Shown one piece after another: positions 49,397-57,119 of a DNA stretch of 64,000 nt; positions within the stretch are counted from its first letter, which is position 1; every line of letters begins with the position of its first letter. Under the pieces are notes generated by a model, which was not told the DNA's origin, did not search any database, and saw only the letters and a program-made list of their open reading frames with translations. Origin of the DNA: Fretibacter rubidus (GTDB taxonomy: Bacteria; Pseudomonadota; Alphaproteobacteria; Caulobacterales; Maricaulaceae); assembly GCF_041429785.1 (NCBI RefSeq), contig NZ_CP163423.1, positions 1,798,001 through 1,862,000 of the forward strand. The letters are read 5' to 3'. The translations under genes and the position numbers were made by a program.

Positions 49397-50797
49397 TTAA
49401 CGCACAAAAACGCGGTAAGCCCAAGGCTCCAGTGATAGTTCTGATGTCGCCTCAATCGTCACAGCCGCGCCGCTTTGGAAGGTTGTGTAATCACCATAGG
49501 GCACATCATCATTAAACCGCACAGTTTGCGCGCTATCAGAGAGGTTGAAAACACCCATCACAGCCTTCGCGCCGTCATCCGATTGGCGAATAAAGCTAAA
49601 GACGTTTTGGGGGTTATCGTTATCGACTTGCGTCACGCGCGCACCCCACGCCCCGTTATGAAGAACCTCATTATCCGTCTTAAGCGCCACTAGATCTCTG
49701 AATTTATCTTGGAAAGGATGATCATCGTTCCAGTGGATCAAATCCTTTTCAAAAAACTCCAATCGCTTGTCATTGCCCGCCTCTTGGCCATTGTAAATCA
49801 GCGGCATGCCTTCACCGACAAAAGACAAGACCATGGCGGCAGGTAGTGCGTCACCGTAAATCTCAAACGGCGTTCCGTCCCATGTATTTTGGTCGTGATT
49901 GGACGTATATGTCATACGAAAGGCATCTTGCGGCCAGTCCGTTTTTTGCGCGGCGTAATAGTCGGCTATATCAGTTGCATCAGCCTTGCCGTTCACGATG
50001 TCTTGCATGATCTCTTTCCAGCGCCAGGCGTAAGTCGCGTCAAAGGCGTTGATATGCAATTCTGGCTCTTCCCATTCGGCGAGCATGAAGACGGGTTTTA
50101 TCGCGTCCAGTTCCGCCCGCGCAGCGTCCCAAAAATCTGTTGGCACCATGCCTGCGACATCGCACCGAAAACCGTCAATACCGACGTCTCGCACCCAATA
50201 ACTTAGGCTCTCTATCATATAATCACGCAAGCCCTGTTGATCGTAATCCAGATCAACAACGTCTGCCCAGTCGGTGTCAGGCGGAAATTGCATATTGCCG
50301 TCTGCGTCGCGCGTGTACCAATGGGGATGGGTCTGCACCAATGGGTTATCCCATGCCGTGTGATTGGCGACCCAATCAATGATAACTTTTAGCCCCAAAT
50401 CATGAGCCGCATCGACAAGGGCTTTGAAATCCGCCTTTGTGCCCAAGTCTGGATTAACCGCTTGAAAGTCTTTCACGGCATAGGGACTGCCCATAGAGCC
50501 CTTGCGTTTTTCCTGCCCAATAGGATGTATCGGCATAAACCAAAGGATATCAACGCCGAGATCTTTGATGCGCGGGAGGTCAGCTTGCACTTGCGCAAAG
50601 GTGCCTTCTTGCGAATATTGACGTGTGTTGATTTGGTATATGACCGCATCTTTTGTCCACGCGGGGTGCAGAACATTGCTCACGGCAAGCTTATCCGTTG
50701 ACGGCGCTGTAGATGTTGGGTTCGATGGACTACACGCCAGCAGAGATAGACCCGCAACGCTTGCGAGTGATAGCTTCATCAATGAATAAACGGTCAC
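49397..50797 (-). CDS. GH13 alpha-amylase-family lipoprotein
   Basis: A 466-residue GH13 enzyme exported as a lipoprotein: signal ending LSLLAC, with Cys22 as lipid site. The barrel shows region I DWVANHTAW, region II GFRCDVAGMVP (nucleophile Asp), region III LAEWEEPE (acid/base Glu) and region IV TSNHDQN. It hydrolyses alpha-glucans or maltodextrins at the cell surface or in the periplasm. GTG at 50797 has GGAG upstream and overlaps the esterase stop. Co-transcribed with GH97, the esterase and DUF6445. Confidence 0.92.
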   Translation of the reverse strand: MTVYSLMKLSLASVAGLSLLACSPSNPTSTAPSTDKLAVSNVLHPAWTKDAVIYQINTRQYSQEGTFAQVQADLPRIKDLGVDILWFMPIHPIGQEKRKGSMGSPYAVKDFQAVNPDLGTKADFKALVDAAHDLGLKVIIDWVANHTAWDNPLVQTHPHWYTRDADGNMQFPPDTDWADVVDLDYDQQGLRDYMIESLSYWVRDVGIDGFRCDVAGMVPTDFWDAARAELDAIKPVFMLAEWEEPELHINAFDATYAWRWKEIMQDIVNGKADATDIADYYAAQKTDWPQDAFRMTYTSNHDQNTWDGTPFEIYGDALPAAMVLSFVGEGMPLIYNGQEAGNDKRLEFFEKDLIHWNDDHPFQDKFRDLVALKTDNEVLHNGAWGARVTQVDNDNPQNVFSFIRQSDDGAKAVMGVFNLSDSAQTVRFNDDVPYGDYTTFQSGAAVTIEATSELSLEPWAYRVFVR

Positions 50798-51717
50798 GGT
50801 TCGGCTCCTAATAAAAATGTGAGCGGCACATGCACGCGCGCGCGCCAGGCGCGTTCTGAATGTTCATGACCGTCAAATTTACGCGTTATCCAATTCTCGC
50901 CCGCCACATAGCCTGCGCGCTTCATCGCTGCGTCCATGCGGTCTTGATAGCCTTCATAATTATGGTCCAGCGTCTCTGTGCCGTAATCAAAATAAATCTT
51001 ATGGGTCGCCGGATCAGGGAGTTTACCCGACAAATATTCCACAATCGCGCCGTCACCCATCGGAAAATGAGTGGACACACCCCCAGCGCCGCCGAACACA
51101 TCGGGATATTCTGAAATCCCGTAAATTGATATCAGCCCACCCATAGATGACCCCATGATAAAGGTATCATCGCGACCGGGCTTCGTGCGGTATGTCGCGT
51201 CGATATAAGGCTTTAAATCCATGACCATAAAACGCAGATAATTATCCGATTGTATTGCGTCTGCGTCAAAATCGGGAAACTCAGTAAAGAAGCGGTCTGC
51301 ATAGGCATCAGCGGCTTTTTCTGGAAAATATTCGGGGTTGCGAAGGTCGGTACTCCAGATACCAACGACAATCGCCTCTTTGACTTTACCCTCATTAATC
51401 AAGCGCGTCATGGCTTCGTCCACGCCCCAATCTGTTTGGGTATAGCGCGACTGTTTTGGGTCAAACAGGTTTTGGCCGTCATGCATATAAAGCACAGGAT
51501 AGCGTTTTTCCGCCGCAGTATCATAAGAAGGTGGCAACCAAATCTCTAAATGGCGCGGCTTGACGAATTGCGAGGGGAAGTCTTCGACTTTCACCACAGT
51601 GCCCGTCACACCCATAACGCCAGTAACAGGCGTCTGCGGGTCAGAGGCCTCTATCTCGGCGGCGCCGCAACCGACAAGTGCGAGGGCCAAAAGCCCACAT
51701 AAGACCCGCGCTATCAC
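50794..51717 (-). CDS. CE1-like alpha/beta-hydrolase esterase lipoprotein
   Basis: A 307-residue lipoprotein, signal MIARVLCGLLALALVGC with lipid Cys17. The esterase D/feruloyl-esterase-like fold shows YPVLYMHDGQNLFD, the nucleophile elbow GSSMGG (Ser about residue 193), and a terminal DGHEHSERAW with the likely catalytic His. It resembles putative esterases next to alpha-glucan hydrolases and may remove acyl groups from the glucan or act on sugar esters. GTG start overlapping the GH97 stop; second gene of the operon. Confidence 0.88.
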   Translation of the reverse strand: MIARVLCGLLALALVGCGAAEIEASDPQTPVTGVMGVTGTVVKVEDFPSQFVKPRHLEIWLPPSYDTAAEKRYPVLYMHDGQNLFDPKQSRYTQTDWGVDEAMTRLINEGKVKEAIVVGIWSTDLRNPEYFPEKAADAYADRFFTEFPDFDADAIQSDNYLRFMVMDLKPYIDATYRTKPGRDDTFIMGSSMGGLISIYGISEYPDVFGGAGGVSTHFPMGDGAIVEYLSGKLPDPATHKIYFDYGTETLDHNYEGYQDRMDAAMKRAGYVAGENWITRKFDGHEHSERAWRARVHVPLTFLLGAEP

Positions 51718-53849
51718 AGCTTTTTAAACCGTATAGCCGCCCCGCCGCTACGCCCTAATGGTAGCTGCAGTGTTTCTGCTGCCGTGACGGTTTTACGCTC
51801 TATCACCATGTCATAAGGATCTGTCTCGTAATCCGCCTTTGGGCCATCACGGTAAATCTGTGCCTCATAGCTGCCGGCGTCTAAGAATGATAAATCGACG
51901 CTTAAATCACGCGCGGTCGCATCCGTCAGAGCCGCCAGATACCAATCATCCGAATTACGGTCTTTGCGTGCAATCACGGCGTAATCCCCGACGGCACCGT
52001 CAAGCGTGATGGACTGTTCCCAATCGGTCGGAACGTCTTTGATAAACTGAAATGCCTCTGGCCGCGCCTCGTAATGCTGCTGTAAATCCATGACCATTTG
52101 GATGGGCGAATATATGGCCACGAAAAGCGATAATTCCTTGGCCAGCGTATGCTCGATACGTGAACGCACATCATTACGCTGTAAATCATCCGCGACAGGC
52201 GGAATTTCGTTTGGCCGCAAATTAAACGCACCCGCTGTATAGTCCATGGGGCCAGACAGCATCCGCGTGAATAATAAATCCAGCACGTGATCAGGGCCGT
52301 TTGGCGGCACGCCCCAGGCATTAAATTCTTGGCCGCGCGCCCCTTCGCGGGACACCCAATTGGGATATGTACGGCGCAAGCCCGTATCTTTTACGGGCTC
52401 ATGCGGGTTCATCGCGATCTGATGCTCTGCCGCGCGTTTGACAACCTTCATATGATGATCGACCATCACTTGGCCGTCATGAAACTCGTAATGAGCGATA
52501 CCGTTGGCGTCGACGCGTTTAATATCACCCGCATCTGCGACATAGCCCGATTTGATTACCCGCACATCATGGGCTTGCATTAAATCAAGCGCGTCTTCTA
52601 ACTGGTTTTCATAATTCGTGATATTACCTGATGTTTCGTGGTGTCCAACCAGACGCACACCGACCTCGCGACCATATCGCGCGACTTCGGCTATATCGAA
52701 ATCTGGATAGGTTTGGGTGAATGAGAATACATCGCCATTATGAAACCAATCCCCGTCCCACCCGACATTCCAACCTTCGACAAGGACACCGTTAAAACCG
52801 TTCTCAGCCGCGAAATCCATTTTGGCTTTGGTCGCCTCTGTCGTTGCGGCGTGATGATTAATGGGGCCGTCGGTATTCCCCCATGTGCCTTCTTTGATAT
52901 GTTGTTCCCACCAGATACCCGCGTATTTCCCGGGTTCAAACCACGAGACATCGCCAAGCTTATTCGGCTCGTTCAAATTCAAGATTAGGTCTGAATTCAT
53001 CAAGCCCGCCGCATCGTCAGAGATTTGAATTGTACGCCACGGCGTTTTGAACGGCGTTTCAGTCTTGACCAAAATACCGTCGACATGCGGCGTCAAATCG
53101 GCTTGCAACACGCCTTCACGTTGCTGATGCAAAGACATGGCGGAATAGTCGACAAGGGCGGCTTCGTGAATAGAGAGGTGCACACCGTTCTCTTTGCGGA
53201 ACGTCGCGGGTGTATGCACCATTTGCAGCGCGCCTGTTGGCTTTTTGGAATATAAATATTCATAGCGGTTATACATGCGCGCTGGGATGGTCCAAGACGT
53301 GGTCTCTGGGCCTATGTTGAAATCCGTGATTTCTTCTGTAATCGACACAGCATCAAGACGCGGTTGTTTTGGCACCTCGTAACGAAAGCCAACACCGTCA
53401 TCAAACATCCGCACGCGGATATTAAACTTCAAATTGGGCGTTACACGTTCGGCAGAGATGAGCATCTCGACATGGTTGTCACGCACGATGCGGCGTTCAC
53501 CCCAGGGCTGCTCCCACGACGTGTCGACTGCGCGCGTTTGCGTACTGATGATACGCAGACCATCGTCAAGGCCGTGTTGCTTTAAAAACCGAAGGCCCAG
53601 GCGAGACTTACCCACGACGTCTTGGCCGTCGCGCACGATATTATAACGGAGTTGCCCGCCTTCATCGGTCACAGTGATGACGTTTTTGCGGTCGGGTGAC
53701 GCGGCAGTTACGGATTGCGCCGCGGTGGTTTCTGATACCGATATAGTTTCTGCGGTCGCCTGTGTGCTATCCGCTTGGCAAGCGGATAGACCAAATGGCA
53801 AGGCGAGCATAAAGCTAAGCGTCAATAAGGCAGATGGGCGCATATACAT
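51714..53849 (-). CDS. GH97 alpha-glucosidase-type lipoprotein
   Basis: A 711-residue GH97 enzyme with a lipoprotein signal (FGLSAC). The central TIM barrel contains GHHETSGNITNYENQ, NPHEPVKDTGLRRTYPN and SREGARGQEFNAWG. These include Glu residues at the places used by the inverting SusB-type alpha-glucosidases, rather than the Asp nucleophile of GH97 alpha-galactosidases. It should release glucose from maltooligosaccharides. The ATG at 53849 follows GGGGA. It leads the operon GH97-esterase-GH13-DUF6445 and is divergent from halogenase 1. Confidence 0.92.
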   Translation of the reverse strand: MYMRPSALLTLSFMLALPFGLSACQADSTQATAETISVSETTAAQSVTAASPDRKNVITVTDEGGQLRYNIVRDGQDVVGKSRLGLRFLKQHGLDDGLRIISTQTRAVDTSWEQPWGERRIVRDNHVEMLISAERVTPNLKFNIRVRMFDDGVGFRYEVPKQPRLDAVSITEEITDFNIGPETTSWTIPARMYNRYEYLYSKKPTGALQMVHTPATFRKENGVHLSIHEAALVDYSAMSLHQQREGVLQADLTPHVDGILVKTETPFKTPWRTIQISDDAAGLMNSDLILNLNEPNKLGDVSWFEPGKYAGIWWEQHIKEGTWGNTDGPINHHAATTEATKAKMDFAAENGFNGVLVEGWNVGWDGDWFHNGDVFSFTQTYPDFDIAEVARYGREVGVRLVGHHETSGNITNYENQLEDALDLMQAHDVRVIKSGYVADAGDIKRVDANGIAHYEFHDGQVMVDHHMKVVKRAAEHQIAMNPHEPVKDTGLRRTYPNWVSREGARGQEFNAWGVPPNGPDHVLDLLFTRMLSGPMDYTAGAFNLRPNEIPPVADDLQRNDVRSRIEHTLAKELSLFVAIYSPIQMVMDLQQHYEARPEAFQFIKDVPTDWEQSITLDGAVGDYAVIARKDRNSDDWYLAALTDATARDLSVDLSFLDAGSYEAQIYRDGPKADYETDPYDMVIERKTVTAAETLQLPLGRSGGAAIRFKKL

Positions 53850-53891
53850 CACAAGATTCCCCGTTTATAGTTATGATAATTGTTTACATGA

Positions 53892-53905
53892 TTTTGCAAA
53901 AATTT
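53892..53905 (-). promoter_or_regulatory. Candidate maltodextrin operator, left copy
   Basis: On the minus strand AAATTTTTGCAAAA; the core TTTTGCAAAA is a perfect 10-bp palindrome. The same 14-mer occurs in the opposite orientation at 53951-53964, and the two cores are 63 bp apart centre to centre, about six helical turns. It sits about 45 bp upstream of the GH97 start. A LacI-type regulator gene at the right edge of the window is the likely binder (inference). Confidence 0.6.
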
Positions 53906-53950
53906 GGAAATGAAATCCATATTTTCAACTTTAGCGCATATATTTACTGT

Positions 53951-53964
53951 AAATTTTTGCAAAA
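53951..53964 (+). promoter_or_regulatory. Candidate maltodextrin operator, right copy
   Basis: AAATTTTTGCAAAA on the plus strand, identical to the left copy in inverted orientation, 21 bp upstream of the halogenase 1 start codon. With TGT preceding it, it matches the related site TGTAAATTTTTACA at 60112-60125. Confidence 0.6.
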
Positions 53965-53985
53965 CCCTGATAAGGTAGACGACAT

Positions 53986-55494
53986 ATGACAGATAAGCGC
54001 ATCAAAAAATTAGTCATCGTCGGCGGCGGTTCGGCAGGCTGGATGAGTGCTGCTGCAATTGCTAATGCCGTTGGTACGTCATGCGATATTACCGTCATTG
54101 AGTCTGAAGCTATTGGCACAGTCGGTGTCGGCGAAGCAACCATTCCCCCCATCCGTTTTTTCAATCAAAGCCTGGGCATTGATGAAGCAACCTTTGTACG
54201 CGAAACACAGGGGTCATTTAAGCTGGGGATTGAATTTATCGACTGGGCCAAAAAAGGTGAAAGCTATTTTCACCCCTTTGGGCAATACGGCGCTGAATTT
54301 GATAGCGTGCCATTTTATCATTACTGGATGCGCGAATATTTAGCTGGCAATATCAATAGCCTTGATGATTATTCAATGGCTTGGGTCGCAGCCAAAAACC
54401 ACCGGTTCGAGCATCCCTCACCTGACCGCCGCATGGTGCAATCGACCTTTGATTATGCCTATCATTTTGACGCAACGATGTACGCTAAATTTCTGCGCGG
54501 CTATGCGGAGACGCGCGGTGTGAGCCGTGTTGAAGGCAAAGTGACACAGGCGGAGATAGATCCCAATAACGGCTTTTTAAAATCTGTAAGCCTTGAGTCT
54601 GGTGAGACATTTGAGGCGGATTTATTCATCGATTGCACAGGGTTTTACGGGCTGCTTATCGAGAAATACCTTAAGACAGGCTATGATGATTGGTCGCATT
54701 ATTTGCCGTGCAACCGCGCGGTCGCTGTGCCGTGCGAGACGAACGGTGACACCCTGCCCTATACCAAATCCACAGCCAAAGACGCGGGCTGGCAATGGCG
54801 TATCCCGCTGCAACACCGCACGGGCAATGGCTATGTTTATTGCGATAGCTATACTGACCAAGACACAGCAACCCAAAGCTTGCTTGACGGACTAGACGGC
54901 GCAGCCCGTGCAGAGCCCAAACATTTGCGTTTCACAACGGGCGCGCGAAAGCAGTTTTGGAATAAAAATTGCGTCGCGATCGGGCTATCGGCGGGCTTTA
55001 TGGAGCCGCTGGAGTCGACATCTCTGCACCTTATTCAATACGGCATCATGCGACTTCTGGCGATGTTCCCCGACCGTGATATGAGCCCCCTCCTTGCGCA
55101 GGAATACAATGCCCTGACGCGCGCAGAATATGAACGTATTCGCGACTTTCTTATCCTGCACTACACAGCGACAGAACGAGAAGACACCGCGTTTTGGCGC
55201 TATTGCAAAAACATGGCTATCCCTGACAGTTTGCAATATAAAATTGATCATTTCCGTGACAGCGGACGCGTTGTCTCAAGCGAGCGGGAGTTGTTTAAAA
55301 ACCCCAGTTGGATTGCAGTTTATATCGGCCAAGGCATCATTCCCAAACGTGCCCCCATTATGACGCAGATGCGCGGCAATGTTCCCGCAGAAGACCGCAT
55401 GAAGGGCATTCACAGCGCAATGAGGGACGCCGCAAACGCGATGAGCCCGCATGACGCCTTCATCAATACTTACGCCAAATCTGCGCCAATGTAG
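53986..55494 (+). CDS. Flavin-dependent 'tryptophan halogenase' family protein 1
   Basis: A 502-residue FAD enzyme. It has the Rossmann motif GGGSAGW near residue 13, the halogenase Lys in GSFKLGIEF (about residue 79), and the family-defining WxWxIP as WQWRIPLQHRTGNGYVY (about residue 270). GFMEPLESTSLHLIQ is also conserved. The family includes true tryptophan halogenases, but members next to TonB receptors and amylases have no proven substrate. It is 45 percent-like, by eye, to halogenase 2, which is convergent and overlaps it by 25 bp. Its promoter region carries the candidate operator. Confidence 0.9.
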   Translation: MTDKRIKKLVIVGGGSAGWMSAAAIANAVGTSCDITVIESEAIGTVGVGEATIPPIRFFNQSLGIDEATFVRETQGSFKLGIEFIDWAKKGESYFHPFGQYGAEFDSVPFYHYWMREYLAGNINSLDDYSMAWVAAKNHRFEHPSPDRRMVQSTFDYAYHFDATMYAKFLRGYAETRGVSRVEGKVTQAEIDPNNGFLKSVSLESGETFEADLFIDCTGFYGLLIEKYLKTGYDDWSHYLPCNRAVAVPCETNGDTLPYTKSTAKDAGWQWRIPLQHRTGNGYVYCDSYTDQDTATQSLLDGLDGAARAEPKHLRFTTGARKQFWNKNCVAIGLSAGFMEPLESTSLHLIQYGIMRLLAMFPDRDMSPLLAQEYNALTRAEYERIRDFLILHYTATEREDTAFWRYCKNMAIPDSLQYKIDHFRDSGRVVSSERELFKNPSWIAVYIGQGIIPKRAPIMTQMRGNVPAEDRMKGIHSAMRDAANAMSPHDAFINTYAKSAPM

Positions 55495-56987
55495 CTTTGA
55501 ATATAATCTTTATGGCTGGGTAGTGGGCTGACGGCTTTACCGATAATTTTATCGACACTGCCCATAAAATCCGACAATTGCGTATCAGTGATACGGTCAG
55601 CCATAGCGTGATAGCCTTTGGGCTTAATGCCTTGCCCGACCATGACCTGCACCCAACTGGACTCGCGGAAAATATCATCAGGGTCGCGGTAAAGCCGTCC
55701 ACCATTTTCAAATAATTCAATCTTGTGAGTCAGGCTGTCTGGCACGTCCATGTTTTTGCAATAGCGCCAAAACGCCGTGTCATCACGGTCTGTGCGGAAA
55801 TAATGTAGAATGAGGAAATCACGTACTGTTTCATATTCCTTGGCCACGATACGGTTATATTCGGCAATGTTAGAGGCGCTGAACCCTTGGTCTGGAAATA
55901 ATTCGATAAGGCGCGAGACATTGGATTGTATCAGGTGGATAGACGTGCTTTCCAACGGCTCCAAAAATCCGCTGGCAAGCCCCAAAGAGACACAGTTCTT
56001 ATGCCAAAATTCGGCGCGGCGACCCGTTGTGAAAGATAGCTTTTTCGGCTCTGCCGTGGGCTTACCATCTAGGTTTTGCAGGAGTGTATCTGTCGCGCTG
56101 TCGATGTCTGTGAATTTATCACAAAACACATGGCCATTGCCTGTTCTATGCTGCAACGGGATCCGCCATTGCCAACCCGCATCATGGGCGGTCGCTTTGG
56201 TGTAAGGCAGTAGCGGCGACGTGGTTTCGCACGGGATAGCGACAGCGCGGTTACACGGCAGCCATTCTGACCAATCGTGGTAGTCCACCCCCAGCGCTTG
56301 TCCGATCAAAAGCCCGCGAAAGCCAGAACAGTCAACGAATAAGTCACCCGATACGCTCTCCCCGCTTTCTAGCGTGACAGCACGGATAAAGCCGTTTTCA
56401 TCATCAAGGGTCGTATCAACTACCCGCCCCTCTATGCGTGTAACGCCGTTGGCTTCAGCGTAGCGCCGCAGGAATTTTGCATAAAGACCCGCATCGAAAT
56501 GATAGGCATAGGCAAGCCCTGTCATGGAGGTATTGCCGACCTTTCCCATATGCGCAAATTTGCCCGCATACGCCGCGCGGTGATGCAACGAATAATCCCA
56601 AAGCCCGTTTTCAGAGGCCTCATCCTGGGCGGCTTGATGGCGAAGCCAATAATGGTGGAACTGTAAGTTACTGAGGTTTATGCCCGCATCGCCGAATGTA
56701 TGGAGGTAGCTATCGCCTTTCTGGCCCCAGTTATTAAACTCAATACCAAGTTTAAAAGTCGCCTTGGTTTCGCGCAGAAACTCACGCTCATCGAGGCCCA
56801 ATATGCCGTTCAGGCGAATGATTTGCGGAATTGTTGCCTCGCCGACGCCGACTGTACCAATCGCATCAGATTCAATCAATTTAATGTTGATGCTCGGCGG
56901 GAGCAGTTTTGACATGGCCGCAGCCGCAATCCACCCGGCAGTGCCGCCGCCCACAATCACAACATCTTTGATTTTGTCATGTCCCAT
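55470..56987 (-). CDS. Flavin-dependent 'tryptophan halogenase' family protein 2
   Basis: A 505-residue paralogue of halogenase 1 with GGGTAGW, ATFKLGIEF (Lys about residue 79), WQWRIPLQHRTGNGHVF and GFLEPLESTSIHLIQ. All FAD and halogenase landmarks are present, so it should be an active flavoenzyme of this family. It follows the TonB-dependent receptor on the same strand, behind a terminator-like hairpin at 57054-57084, so it may be partly read through from the receptor promoter. Substrate unknown. Confidence 0.9.
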   Translation of the reverse strand: MGHDKIKDVVIVGGGTAGWIAAAAMSKLLPPSINIKLIESDAIGTVGVGEATIPQIIRLNGILGLDEREFLRETKATFKLGIEFNNWGQKGDSYLHTFGDAGINLSNLQFHHYWLRHQAAQDEASENGLWDYSLHHRAAYAGKFAHMGKVGNTSMTGLAYAYHFDAGLYAKFLRRYAEANGVTRIEGRVVDTTLDDENGFIRAVTLESGESVSGDLFVDCSGFRGLLIGQALGVDYHDWSEWLPCNRAVAIPCETTSPLLPYTKATAHDAGWQWRIPLQHRTGNGHVFCDKFTDIDSATDTLLQNLDGKPTAEPKKLSFTTGRRAEFWHKNCVSLGLASGFLEPLESTSIHLIQSNVSRLIELFPDQGFSASNIAEYNRIVAKEYETVRDFLILHYFRTDRDDTAFWRYCKNMDVPDSLTHKIELFENGGRLYRDPDDIFRESSWVQVMVGQGIKPKGYHAMADRITDTQLSDFMGSVDKIIGKAVSPLPSHKDYIQSYIGADLA

Positions 56988-57053
56988 AGCTCACCTTAAT
57001 AAACGAGGGTCCGCTTGTATATATTCGGCCTCGCGCTTTTCTAAAATGTCGCA

Positions 57054-57084
57054 CAAAAAAGCCTGCCGACAGCTGTCGACAGGC
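57054..57084 (-). terminator. Terminator between the maltodextrin receptor and halogenase 2
   Basis: On the minus strand GCCTGTCGACAG and CTGTCGGCAGGC form a long stem with one mismatch, followed by six T residues. It ends 36 bp after the receptor stop codon, so the receptor transcript should mostly end before halogenase 2. Confidence 0.85.
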
Positions 57085-57119
57085 AAGTTTTCAACAAACA
57101 TCTGTTTGCAAGGATATCT

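Noticed and set aside
53986-56987. Natural-product (halogenated metabolite) gene cluster
   Set aside because: No polyketide, peptide synthetase or tailoring genes occur nearby; the context is glucan utilisation.
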